From positions 4,092,001-4,156,000 of the forward strand of contig NZ_CP082301.1 in NCBI RefSeq assembly GCF_019880305.1: a stretch of DNA of 64,000 nt, in the 5' to 3' direction. Under the pieces are notes generated by a model, which worked only from the letters and a program-made list of their open reading frames with translations, ran no database searches and was not told the DNA's origin. The first letter of the stretch is position 1; each line of letters opens with the position of its first letter. The translations under genes and the position numbers were made by a program. Positions 1 to 9,905 of this stretch are shown here, piece after piece. The stretch comes from Streptomyces decoyicus (lineage in GTDB: Bacteria > Actinomycetota > Actinomycetes > Streptomycetales > Streptomycetaceae).

Positions 1-268
1 GGCCGCGCGTCGAGAAGTCCGCGTAGACGTAGTTCACTTCACCGTCGGGGCTGTACGGCCGCCTGGGATCGATGGTGATCGCTGTGGCCTTCCCCAGGCA
101 GTTCTCCCCCTCTCCGTAAACGGCCTCGAACGGCAGAATCGGCGAAAGATCGTGATTCTTCAGCGCCGCCTCACGGAGGGCGTCGTCCGCTTGGACCATG
201 GCCTCCTCGGTGTCGAAGCGGGTAGCCCACGGGCCGGTGCGCGGTGGCAATTGGTCGCGCATTGTCAT
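1..268 (-). CDS. Partial reading frame, last cassette of the toxin/immunity operon
   Basis: The frame is open from an ATG at 268 to the left edge (89 codons), so its C-terminus is missing. It begins MTMRDQLPPRTGPWATRFDT and continues with an acidic amphipathic helix. The 'ATRF-T-EEA' stretch loosely recalls the central part of RNase A-like toxin domains, but the catalytic part is not visible. The ATG overlaps the stop of an upstream short frame in the ATGA arrangement, and a GGAG lies about 10 bases upstream. By position it is either a toxin C-terminal domain or another immunity protein. The coding frame is fairly clear; the function is not. Confidence 0.55.
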   Translation of the reverse strand, partial: MTMRDQLPPRTGPWATRFDTEEAMVQADDALREAALKNHDLSPILPFEAVYGEGENCLGKATAITIDPRRPYSPDGEVNYVYADFSTRG

Positions 269-384
269 GAAACGGAGACTCCGTCCATCGAGAGTTCGAG
301 CTGCTCGGGCGTGGCCAATCTTCCCATGAGCGACCCGTGGTACGACGGGGCGTCAAACCCCGTAGCCGGGCGGCGGGACATCAT
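265..384 (-). CDS. Possible 39-residue coupled minigene or remnant
   Basis: This short frame overlaps the 3' end of the second immunity gene and ends in an ATGA overlap with the next frame at 268. Its second half (GFDAPSYHGSLMGRLATPEQ and onward) has ordinary protein-like composition, while the first half is read out of frame with the immunity gene. It may be the remains of a recombined cassette, like the toxin-tail minigene upstream. No function can be assigned and the start is uncertain. Confidence 0.25.
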   Translation of the reverse strand: MMSRRPATGFDAPSYHGSLMGRLATPEQLELSMDGVSVS

Positions 385-637
385 CCGGGGACTCCGGCGG
401 CTCCTTGCGGTCGGTGGCAGACCGCTCACGAAGCAGGTACTCCAACGCTTCACGCAGATTCCGGGCGTCTGGCGATTTAGGGTTTCGGGCGATGTACGAC
501 TTGCAAACGGGGACGTCATCGGTGAACTCAATATTGAGGCAGGACCTGAAGAATTTACCGACCCCGCCCACCTCCACGAAAAAATGCGGGATACTCGATG
601 GCCTGAACTCCTCAGAGTTCAGCTCCACCTCACGCAT
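353..637 (-). CDS. Immunity-like protein, paralogue 2
   Basis: A 94-residue acidic protein. It shares with the upstream gene at 749-1099 an early 'IPHF' segment, a mid-protein 'LREALE-LLRER' helix, and a Pro/Glu-rich tail (PPESPDDVPPPGYGV against PPEAPDPEAPPPAWYWE). The two are therefore paralogues, which fits the usual pattern of duplicated immunity genes behind a polymorphic toxin. Its ATG overlaps the stop of the toxin-tail minigene. It lacks about 20 residues present in the paralogue between the LLRER helix and the tail. The immunity role is inferred from context; the family was not recognised. Confidence 0.6.
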   Translation of the reverse strand: MREVELNSEEFRPSSIPHFFVEVGGVGKFFRSCLNIEFTDDVPVCKSYIARNPKSPDARNLREALEYLLRERSATDRKEPPESPDDVPPPGYGV

Positions 638-752
638 TGTGCGATCCGACTGGCTCCGGGAGCATCGTCACCAATTCATATCCACCATTCCCGCCTGGTG
701 TATATATCGCCCTCATCTCCCCGCTGTGGGCCGACGCCACACCGACCGTCAT
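630..752 (-). CDS. Orphan toxin-tail minigene (40 residues)
   Basis: The frame starts with an ATG overlapping the stop of the first immunity gene (ATGA) and ends inside the start region of the second one. Its product contains AIYTPGGNGGYELVTMLPEP and ends in HNA. This aligns with the end of the toxin encoded at 1096-2100, which has AIYDPDGKGGHKLVTMYPEP and ends in RNA. It is therefore a displaced copy of the toxin C-terminus sitting directly before a paralogous immunity gene, as in orphan toxin/immunity modules. It is too short to be a whole toxin domain and may be a recombination substrate or a relic that keeps translation coupled. Confidence 0.6.
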   Translation of the reverse strand: MTVGVASAHSGEMRAIYTPGGNGGYELVTMLPEPVGSHNA

Positions 753-1099
753 TCCCAGTACCAAGCAGGCGGCGGCGCCTCCGGGTCCGGGGCCTCCGGC
801 GGCTCCTGCCGGTCACCATAGAAGTAGTCATAGAGATCCTGTAGGTAGGCGTACAGACGGTCATCTTCGTAGAAGAAGACATGGTTCAGCTGCCCCCACT
901 GCTTCGCGGTGACCGGCCGCTCGCGGAGCAGACACTCCAATGCCTCCCGCAAATGCCGGGAGAACGTCGTGTCCGACGCCACGTTCGCCTTCGTCTTGTC
1001 GATGTCGTCAATCCATTCGACGCCGAGCGCGACTTCGAAGAACGTACAGATATCGGGATCGGTGGCAAAGTGCGGAATGCCCTCCCCGCGGTACCTCAT
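749..1099 (-). CDS. Immunity-like protein, paralogue 1
   Basis: A 116-residue acidic protein directly downstream of the toxin gene, overlapping it by four bases (ATGA). It has the IPHF segment near residues 8-11, an aromatic stretch (FFYEDDRLYAYLQDLYDYFY) and a Pro-rich tail ending in WYWE. It is paralogous to the protein at 353-637. Position immediately after a WXG-type toxin, small size and acidity fit a cognate immunity protein that would neutralise the toxin in the producing cell. No named immunity family was recognised. Confidence 0.65.
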   Translation of the reverse strand: MRYRGEGIPHFATDPDICTFFEVALGVEWIDDIDKTKANVASDTTFSRHLREALECLLRERPVTAKQWGQLNHVFFYEDDRLYAYLQDLYDYFYGDRQEPPEAPDPEAPPPAWYWE

Positions 1100-2100
1100 G
1101 CGTTTCTCTCCCTCTTCGGCTCCGGGTACATCGTCACCAGTTTATGTCCACCCTTACCATCCGGGTCGTAAATCGCGAGGAGACCGCTGTCACGGAAGTC
1201 CACTGGCTTGTAATTAATATCCTTACCCGTCATCGGCCGGTCCGGATCAATGTAGAACCCGCGGAATCTCTCGTGGTGATTGTCGCCGGGGCCCCAGGCG
1301 TCCTCGGGCGCGAACCGAATGTACTGCCGATCCGCCTTGGCCGGATCCAGCAAAGATCTGCCATGGAGATCGGCATGCATGAAAGCCTCGTCCTGGCCGT
1401 GGTTGAAGCCCGTGGAGAACGCATCGCACTTGTGTCTTTTATCCTTGTTCTCCGCGTCCAGGTAGGCGTCTTCACCCAACCGTTCCTTGGCATTGGGGCC
1501 ATGCGCGGGGTCGACCTTGCCGGAACTTTGAATGTAGCCATCTTGCTGGCTATAGATCGGTTTTCCATGGCTGTCGAAGATCGGGTTGCCATTCCCGTCG
1601 ACGCGCTTGGCCGGCTCTCCCAGCCGCTCCTTCAACATCTCATCGGTCGGGTCCAGGTGCCTTTGCGGCCCATGCCCCTGCCTGCGAAGGTCGTCGACGC
1701 GCTCAGCGACCTGTTTCCTGTGCCTGTCCCGCAGATCATCCTCGTTGAGCACCCGCTGGCCGAGCTTCAGGTGAACCGCATCCCGGTCGTCCTGGTGGCG
1801 CCGCATGTCCTTGCGTATCGCCTCCTCGGCCTCGTTGATGTTCTTCCTGGTGATGTCCAGCCCGTGGCCGATCGACCGGTGCCCCTTGGCCATCGCCTTG
1901 GACATGTCCGTGATCATCGAGTCGATGATCGGGCGGATCGCCTTCTCCACGATCTGCCCGTACTTGCCCTTGCCGAGCAGCCGGCCGCGGGTTTTGGAGT
2001 CCAGGTTGGTGCTGAACCGCTCCACCTTCTCCGCGTGACCATGGGCGTCTTTGGCCGCCTTCGCCAGATTGTCGGGGTGCGCCTTGAATCCACGGCTCAC
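1096..2100 (-). CDS. Polymorphic toxin-like protein, putative type VII-associated effector
   Basis: A 334-residue hydrophilic protein without signal peptide or membrane segments. The first ~150 residues are charged and helical, resembling the LXG/WXG-type leader of secreted toxins. A linker with 'DGNGNPIFDSHGKPIYS' follows. The C-terminal ~110 residues (from about DAFSTGFNHGQDEAFMHADL to the end) are His/Asp/Gly-rich, as expected for an enzymatic toxin tip. It lies in a coupled operon between a WXG-like protein and two immunity-like genes. The end of this protein is duplicated in the minigene at 630-752. I cannot name the catalytic family, so nuclease activity would be a guess. Confidence 0.6.
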   Translation of the reverse strand: MSRGFKAHPDNLAKAAKDAHGHAEKVERFSTNLDSKTRGRLLGKGKYGQIVEKAIRPIIDSMITDMSKAMAKGHRSIGHGLDITRKNINEAEEAIRKDMRRHQDDRDAVHLKLGQRVLNEDDLRDRHRKQVAERVDDLRRQGHGPQRHLDPTDEMLKERLGEPAKRVDGNGNPIFDSHGKPIYSQQDGYIQSSGKVDPAHGPNAKERLGEDAYLDAENKDKRHKCDAFSTGFNHGQDEAFMHADLHGRSLLDPAKADRQYIRFAPEDAWGPGDNHHERFRGFYIDPDRPMTGKDINYKPVDFRDSGLLAIYDPDGKGGHKLVTMYPEPKRERNA

Positions 2101-2690
2101 TTCGCACCTCCCGCGCCCAGCGCCGCGTCAACGCCCTTGAAGACAAGGCCGGATACGGCCTTCTCGATCTCCGCCTGGAAGGGCTCGATCGCCATGGAGA
2201 CGAGTTCGGCGATGAGGACGTCCTCGATCTCCTGGATGACCTCTCTGATGATGCGTTTGCCGATCTCGATGGCTGCTGCCTCAGCGGCTGCGGCGATGCC
2301 GAGGGTGGCCACCGTCGCGGCGGCCGCGGCCGCCATCTCGACTGCGGTGATGACGAGTTGGGCGATGACCACGCCCTTGGCCACGACCACGCCGACGGCC
2401 GCCACCTCAAGTGCCGTGGCGAGCACTTCGCAGCAGTTGGTCAGGACCGTGTGGTGTTCGCCGGAGACTTGGTTCCACCGGCTGAGCAAGGCCTCGTAGG
2501 AGGCACCCTCGTAGGCGTCCGCGAGTCCTTTCAGCGTGGAGTCCAGCCCGCTGTGCCCCTCCGCGAGGTTCTGGCCGAACTCCCGCACATGCCCGGCCCA
2601 GGCCCGCAGTTCGTCCTCGTCGATGTCGGGCCATTCCAGACCCATCAGGTCCATGATCCAGACGACTTCACCAGGCAGCTCGATGGACAC
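2097..2690 (-). CDS. WXG100-like secretion partner with hydrophobic C-terminal half
   Basis: A 197-residue protein starting at GTG 2690 behind a GGGGGAGG ribosome site. Residues about 19-75 look like a WXG-type helical hairpin (EWPDIDEDELRAWA, then YEGASYEALLSRW). Residues about 85-130 form an Ala/Val-rich hydrophobic segment, followed by an amphipathic helix. It overlaps the toxin gene by four bases (ATGA), so the two are probably translated together. It may be the ESX-recognised partner or N-terminal module of the toxin. It leads the operon, with the promoter presumably between 2691 and 2871. Confidence 0.6.
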   Translation of the reverse strand: MSIELPGEVVWIMDLMGLEWPDIDEDELRAWAGHVREFGQNLAEGHSGLDSTLKGLADAYEGASYEALLSRWNQVSGEHHTVLTNCCEVLATALEVAAVGVVVAKGVVIAQLVITAVEMAAAAAATVATLGIAAAAEAAAIEIGKRIIREVIQEIEDVLIAELVSMAIEPFQAEIEKAVSGLVFKGVDAALGAGGAK

Positions 2691-2871
2691 CGCCGGCCTC
2701 CCCCTTGGCTCCGCGTCCGCTCAACTCCGCGTATGTGGACGAGCGATGTGCCCAGCACGGTTCCACGGCCGACCGAAGATGATCAAGTCGGCCGGAAGTG
2801 GAATCGCTTACGGAGCCGGAGCGCGAGCCGTACGCCGCACCGACCGACCGGGTCCCCCGTCACCAGACAGA

Positions 2872-2906
2872 CGCGGGCCCCGGAGCCGAAAGCTCCGGGG
2901 CCCGCG
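2872..2906 (-). terminator. Hairpin terminator downstream of the YbjN gene
   Basis: A perfect 15 bp stem (2872-2886 with 2892-2906) encloses a 5-base loop, immediately beyond the stop of the gene at 2936-3472. No long T-run follows, which is common for streptomycete terminators. It also insulates the toxin operon from upstream transcription. Confidence 0.75.
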
Positions 2907-2935
2907 CAGCAGGGTGGGTGTGGGACGGACGGGGC

Positions 2936-3472
2936 TCAGGCCTCGTCGTCACCCGGCTTCTCGTCGGAGTCGCCTTCGATCTCGGCTTCGAGGCCGAGCT
3001 GCTCGACGATCCACTTGTCGAATTCGATCGAGGCGCGGACCCAGCTGACCGTGCTCGACACGAAGTGTTCGAGCGAGACACCGGTGCCGATCAGCATCGA
3101 TGCTTCACCGATCAGACGGACCGTGCCGTCGTCATGGGTGTGGGTGTAGGCCTTGGGCCACAGCGTCCGGCGGTTCCAGTCGTCGATCGCCTCCAGCAGC
3201 TTCGACTTGTCGTCGATGCCATGGGGACGGTCATAGAACGTGCGGACGGAGAAGATCTGCTGCTCCTCCTCGCCCCGGAACATGAAGTACGTGCGGAACT
3301 GCTCCCACGGGGCGGCGAGGTCACCCTCCTCGTCGACGACGTACTTCAGCTCCATCTGGTCGAGGAGCTGCTTGACCAGGTCCTGGTCTGGCACGACGGG
3401 ACCATCAGGCCCCGCGGGCTCGGGTTCGGGCTGGCCCCCGAAATTCGGAATCGAGGACGGGTCGATGCTCAC
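2936..3472 (-). CDS. YbjN domain-containing protein
   Basis: A 178-residue acidic cytoplasmic protein. I chose the GTG at 3472 over an upstream in-frame ATG because an AAGGGA lies just before it and the N-terminus then reads VSIDPSSIPNFGG. The middle and C-terminal part (LKYVVDEEGDLAAPW, later YTHTHDDGTVRLIGEASMLI, then an acidic tail) matches the YbjN fold found throughout actinomycetes. YbjN proteins are often called sensory-transduction regulators, but their molecular role is not settled. The gene is monocistronic, with a strong hairpin downstream. Confidence 0.75.
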   Translation of the reverse strand: MSIDPSSIPNFGGQPEPEPAGPDGPVVPDQDLVKQLLDQMELKYVVDEEGDLAAPWEQFRTYFMFRGEEEQQIFSVRTFYDRPHGIDDKSKLLEAIDDWNRRTLWPKAYTHTHDDGTVRLIGEASMLIGTGVSLEHFVSSTVSWVRASIEFDKWIVEQLGLEAEIEGDSDEKPGDDEA

Positions 3473-3650
3473 CGTGGAATTCCCTTCGTATGGTCCCTGC
3501 CATCCTCCCCCACATCCGCCCCGTCCTGGCAACCCGGGACGGAGCGGATACGGGCAAGGTGGCGGTCAAGGTGTCGGTCACGCTGTCGGTCAAGGACATG
3601 ATCAGGGACGCGGCCGGGCGGGAGACCGGGCGCCCGGATCTCCGCGCCGG

Positions 3651-6281
<2,631 letters not shown>

Positions 6282-6385
6282 GTCCTCGCGATCCTCCTCG
6301 ACTCGTCCTCAACAGCCTCTACGCCCAGTCTGGGCCCCGTCGGCGCGCCCGCGCGGCACATCCTGCTCGTGCCAACGTGCGATAA

Positions 6386-6406
6386 GTTGAGTCTATTCCA
6401 CTCAAG
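6386..6406. promoter_or_regulatory. HAIR operator for HspR upstream of clpB
   Basis: The site reads gTTGAGT-N7-ACTCAAG, differing from the consensus CTTGAGT-N7-ACTCAAG at one outer base. It lies about 105 bp upstream of the clpB start. HspR bound at HAIR sites is known to repress clpB and dnaK in streptomycetes until heat stress. It also touches the beginning of the plus-strand Uma2 remnant. Confidence 0.88.
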
Positions 6407-6407
6407 G

Positions 6408-6791
6408 TTGATTGGAGCCCCCCACAAAGGACTCCTCCTCTCCCACGCGGCGGGCCAGCCCGCGGACCATGTGATCCCCGACGCCACCATCGCCCCGCGC
6501 GCACTGCGTCTCTTCCGCGGCGCCCCTCCCTGGATGCCCAGCGACGGCGTTGCCATGGTCGTCGAGGTGACGTCGAGCAAGCCCCACAAGGACCGTGTCG
6601 CCAAGCGCCATGGCTACGCCCGCTCCGGCATTCCGCTCCATCTCCTGGTCGACCGCGACAAGTCAACGGTCCCACTGTTCAGCGAGCCGGAGGGCGAGGA
6701 CTACCTCAACACCCACATCGCCCCCTTCGGCAAACCCCTCCCCCTCCCCGCCCCCTTCTCCTTCGATCTGGAAACCGCCGACTTCCTCTGA
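6408..6791 (+). pseudogene. N-terminally truncated Uma2-family (DUF820) endonuclease-like gene
   Basis: The frame ending at 6791 encodes the C-terminal ~125 residues of a Uma2 protein: VIPDATIAPRALR, then DGVAMVVEVTSSKPHKDRVA, then YARSGIPLHLLVDRD. These are the conserved PD-(D/E)XK-like core and strand motifs of the family, which is usually about 190 residues. The N-terminal third is absent and no start with a ribosome site is visible; the sequence runs straight into the clpB HAIR site. Streptomycetes carry many Uma2 paralogues of unknown substrate. This copy is probably inactive. Confidence 0.7.
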
Positions 6792-6820
6792 ACCCCGGGC
6801 CCGGAACTACCCTTGCCCCC

Positions 6821-7225
6821 ATGGCCCATGACCTCAGTGCCCTCAGCCCGGAGTACCTCGCCTTCTGGGGCGAGTATCTGATGCCGACGCTCACCACGCT
6901 GCGTACGGACGGGACGCCGCACGTCGTCCCGGTAGGCGTCACCTACGACGCCGGGCAGCGCATCGCGCGGATCATCACCCGCAAGGACAGCGCCAAGGTC
7001 AAGAACATCCTCGCCGCCGGGGCGGACGGCGCCACCGTCGCCGTGTGCCAGGTCGACAAGGGGCGCTGGGCGACCCTGGAGGGCATCGCGCGGGTGCGTA
7101 CGGACACCGAGTCGGTGGCCGACGCGGTGAGCCGGTATGCCGAGCGCTACGGCCGGACGCCGACGCCCAACCCCGATCGCATCATGATCGAGATCGCGGT
7201 GACCAGGGCGATGGGGCGGGCCTGA
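6821..7225 (+). CDS. PPOX-class F420/FMN-dependent oxidoreductase family protein
   Basis: A 134-residue split-barrel protein of the pyridoxamine-phosphate-oxidase-like superfamily. The typical opening is present (FWGEYLMPTLTTLRTDGTPH, then VVPVGVTYD), as is the core KVKNILAAG. Actinobacterial members of this size usually bind F420 or FMN and reduce small molecules; the substrate here is unknown. It is a single domain with no fusion, and lies alone on the plus strand downstream of the Uma2 remnant. Confidence 0.8.
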   Translation: MAHDLSALSPEYLAFWGEYLMPTLTTLRTDGTPHVVPVGVTYDAGQRIARIITRKDSAKVKNILAAGADGATVAVCQVDKGRWATLEGIARVRTDTESVADAVSRYAERYGRTPTPNPDRIMIEIAVTRAMGRA

Positions 7226-7405
7226 GAGCCTGCCCACCGCCTCCCCGTCCCGCCGGCCACACCGGCTCCCTGGCCGAAAACGGCCCCTTCCGCTCCGCCG
7301 TGAGCCGTCCACCTGGTACTCAGGAGCGACGGGAACCGAACAGCTCCGTGCAAGGACGGACGGCATCGGGCCTGCCCCAGGCAAAAGACGGCAGCTGGAG
7401 GCCGC

Positions 7406-7642
7406 ATGGCGTCGGCATTGCGCATCGTGACGACCGTTCCGCGCCGTCCGCCCCCCACCCGACCGCGCCCGCACGCCGAGCTCTGCCCGCGCTGCGGCGG
7501 CCAACTGGCCGTCAACCAGGACGGCTGGAAGATCTGCCACGCCTGCGGTTACGCTTCGCCGCCCGGTACAGCCCCTCCTCCACGGGCCACCCACGGGGGT
7601 ATCGTCGCCCCCACAGTCGCCACGCCCCGGAGGGCACGATGA
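7406..7642 (+). CDS. Small zinc-ribbon protein
   Basis: A 78-residue protein with an Arg/Pro-rich N-terminus and one zinc ribbon around residues 26-48 (ELCPRCGGQL, 14 residues, HACGYASPP). A CTGGAGG ribosome site precedes the ATG. The stop overlaps the next start as ATGA, so it is translationally coupled to 7639-8043. It could bind nucleic acid or simply be a structural zinc protein. The function is unknown. Confidence 0.65.
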   Translation: MASALRIVTTVPRRPPPTRPRPHAELCPRCGGQLAVNQDGWKICHACGYASPPGTAPPPRATHGGIVAPTVATPRRAR

Positions 7643-8043
7643 ACTCGGTCCGAGTGACGGCGATCGCCTGCCTGATGCCGCTGTCCGAGCTGGACGAGGA
7701 TCCGTTCCTGGTCGATGACCGCAGCCAGCACGACATGTGCAAACAGTGGGCGGCAGCCCGTGACTACCGCCTGACCTGCCGGCTCAGCCTGCACCACCTG
7801 CGCGCCGACCACAGCGCGCTGTGGCGCGATGTCGAAGAGGGCCTGGTCGATGTGTTCGTGACGCCCAACCGCCGGGCCCTGGAGAACGCCATCGACGGCA
7901 CCGCCGAGTTCACCGCACGGTGCGCCGCGGCCGGGGTGCGCCTGGAGACCGCCGACCTCGACGAGCCGGTCTACACGCTGGCGATGAAGTCACATGTGCA
8001 CCGGCGGCTGTCGATGCCGACGGCGGGGTACAGCGGCTGCTGA
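7639..8043 (+). CDS. Conserved hypothetical protein, resolvase-like fold possible
   Basis: A 134-residue protein starting at the ATG overlapping the upstream stop. It shows alternating strands and helices (MNSVRVTAIACLMPL, then SRQHDMCKQW-like, then DVEEGLVDVFVTPNRRALEN, then AAAGVRLETADLD). The pattern 'small domain, surface helix, VDVFVTPN' recalls the N-terminal fold of serine recombinases, but I see no catalytic Ser with the family Arg residues. It is convergent with hspR and shares its terminator. I do not recognise a function. Confidence 0.6.
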   Translation: MNSVRVTAIACLMPLSELDEDPFLVDDRSQHDMCKQWAAARDYRLTCRLSLHHLRADHSALWRDVEEGLVDVFVTPNRRALENAIDGTAEFTARCAAAGVRLETADLDEPVYTLAMKSHVHRRLSMPTAGYSGC

Positions 8044-8164
8044 GCGGTGGGGGCGGGGCGCGGACGGTACGCAGGCGGAAGCCCGCGGACTGAGGCCGCA
8101 GGAAGACAGCCGCAGGAGGACACCGGAAGACGCGCGGGGCAGGGAACAGGCGCAGAGACGCGAC

Positions 8165-8188
8165 AAGGGCCGGGTTTCCCCGGCCCTT
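8165..8188. terminator. Bidirectional hairpin between 7639-8043 and hspR
   Basis: A perfect 10 bp GC-rich stem (8165-8174 with 8179-8188) has a TTTC loop. It lies between two convergent genes, 43 bp past the hspR stop, with A/T at both stem edges, so it can serve both strands. Confidence 0.75.
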
Positions 8189-8230
8189 TGCCACGTCATG
8201 CGCCGGGTGCTCGCGCCCCGGGACGGCCGT

Positions 8231-8683
8231 TCACTCCGGCCGCTTGGGCCGCCACACCACCAGCGCACTGCCCTGCTGCACATCCTGATACGGCACCAGA
8301 TCGCGCCGGTAGGAAGCGTGCACCGCCGCCTCCCGCTGCTGCATCGCGCTGGCCGCGCCCTCCAGGGCGCCCTGGAGCTCGATGACCCGCTGCTGAAGGG
8401 CCGCGACCTGGTTCTCCAGCTCGATGATGCGCTTGATGCCGGCGAGGTTGATGCCCTCGTCCTGGGACAACTGCTGCACCGTACGGAGCAGTTCGATGTC
8501 CCGGGCCGAATAGCGGCGGCCCCGCCCGGCCGTGCGGTCGGGCGAGACCAGCCCGAGCCGGTCGTACTGACGAAGGGTCTGCGGATGCAGGCCGGAGAGC
8601 TGAGCCGCGACGGAGATGACGTACACCGGCGACTCATCGGTCAGTTGATAGGGGTTACGACGCTGCCCGCCCCGGCTGTCCAT
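8231..8683 (-). CDS. hspR: Heat-shock repressor HspR (MerR family)
   Basis: A 150-residue MerR-type repressor. The winged helix-turn-helix spans about residues 18-60 (YVISVAAQLSGLHPQTLRQY, DRLGLVSP, GRRYSARDIELLRTV). A coiled-coil dimerisation helix follows (IIELENQVAALQQRVIEL). It is the last gene of the dnaK operon, one base beyond the dnaJ stop, which gives autoregulation. HspR binds the HAIR inverted repeats found here upstream of dnaK and clpB, with DnaK as co-repressor in Streptomyces. No effector-binding domain is present, as expected. Confidence 0.95.
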   Translation of the reverse strand: MDSRGGQRRNPYQLTDESPVYVISVAAQLSGLHPQTLRQYDRLGLVSPDRTAGRGRRYSARDIELLRTVQQLSQDEGINLAGIKRIIELENQVAALQQRVIELQGALEGAASAMQQREAAVHASYRRDLVPYQDVQQGSALVVWRPKRPE

Positions 8684-8684
8684 C

Positions 8685-9860
8685 TCAAGCTCCCTTCGCG
8701 GCCTGGAACAGCTCTGCCCGCGGGTCCGGGCCCGCGGTCGCCTCGCGATAGGACTCCAGCGACTCCCTCGCCTTGTCGCTGAGGTCGCTGGGGACCAGCA
8801 CCTCTATGGTGACCAGCAGATCACCGCGGGTGCCGTCCTTGCGGGTGGCACCCTTGCCCCGGGCCCGCATGGTGCGCCCGTTGGGGGTGCCGGCCGGCAG
8901 CTTCAGCGTCACCGGCGGACCGCCCAGGGTCGGTACCTTCACCTCGCCGCCGAGGGCGGCTTCCGGGAAGGTGACCGGCACCGTGACGGTGAGGTTGTCG
9001 CCCTTGCGGCCGAAGACCGGGTGGGCGTCGACATGCACGACCACATACAGATCGCCGGCCGGACCGCCCTGCTCGCCCGGGGCGCCCTTGCCGCGCAGCC
9101 GGATGCGCTGCCCGTCGGAGACGCCCGCGGGGATACGGACCTGCATCGTGCGGGCGCTGGTGGCGCGACCGCTGCCCTTGCAGACCTCACAGGGGTCCTG
9201 GGCGATCAGGCCCCGGCCCTTGCAGTCGGCGCACGGGTCGGTCAGCGAGAAGCCGCCGCCCGCGCCCCGGCTGACCTGGCCGGTGCCGACACAGGTCGGG
9301 CAGACCCGGGGCGTACCGTTTTTGTCGCCGGTGCCCGAACACGCCTTGCACGGCGCCTGGCTGGACATCCGCAGCGGGACCGTGGCCCCGTCCACCGCCT
9401 CGGTGAAGCTGAGCGTCACCTCGGACTCGATGTCCTGGCCGCGGCGCGCGTGGGTACGCGTACCGGCGCCGCCGCGGTTGAACAGACCGCCGAAGACGTC
9501 CCCGAGGCCCCCGCCGAAGCCGCCGCCCCCGCCACCCTGACCGGGCGCGCCTCCGAAGAGGTCGCCCAGGTCGAAGTTGAAGGAGCCGCCACCGCCGGCG
9601 GGACCCGGCCGGTAGCCGCCGTTGCCGAACAGCGTGCGCGCCTCGTCGTACTCCTTGCGGCGCTTGCTGTCCCCCAGGATGTCGTTCGCCTCGGAGATCT
9701 CCTTGAAGCGCTCCTCGGCCTTGGCGTCGCCCTTGTTGGCATCCGGGTGGAACTCGCGGGCGAGCTTCCGGTACGCCTTCTTGATCTCCGCTTCGGTGGC
9801 GTCCTTCGGGACGCCGAGGACCTTGTAATAGTCCTTCTCGACGAAGTCCTTGGTGCTCAT
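8685..9860 (-). CDS. dnaJ: Co-chaperone DnaJ (type I Hsp40)
   Basis: A 391-residue DnaJ with all canonical parts: a J domain with HPD at residues 38-40, a long Gly/Phe-rich linker (about 75-135), four zinc-binding motifs (CKACSGTG, CPTCVGTG, CADCKGRG, CEVCKGSG) and two C-terminal substrate-binding barrels. It stimulates DnaK ATPase activity and delivers substrates. It lies 45 bp after grpE in the HspR-controlled operon. The N-terminus MSTKDFVEKDYYKVLGV is the form of the heat-shock operon copy in actinomycetes. Confidence 0.97.
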   Translation of the reverse strand: MSTKDFVEKDYYKVLGVPKDATEAEIKKAYRKLAREFHPDANKGDAKAEERFKEISEANDILGDSKRRKEYDEARTLFGNGGYRPGPAGGGGSFNFDLGDLFGGAPGQGGGGGGFGGGLGDVFGGLFNRGGAGTRTHARRGQDIESEVTLSFTEAVDGATVPLRMSSQAPCKACSGTGDKNGTPRVCPTCVGTGQVSRGAGGGFSLTDPCADCKGRGLIAQDPCEVCKGSGRATSARTMQVRIPAGVSDGQRIRLRGKGAPGEQGGPAGDLYVVVHVDAHPVFGRKGDNLTVTVPVTFPEAALGGEVKVPTLGGPPVTLKLPAGTPNGRTMRARGKGATRKDGTRGDLLVTIEVLVPSDLSDKARESLESYREATAGPDPRAELFQAAKGA

Positions 9861-9905
9861 CCCCGACGTCCCTCCTCCCGCGCGGATTTTCTGTTTGCCC
9901 TCACG

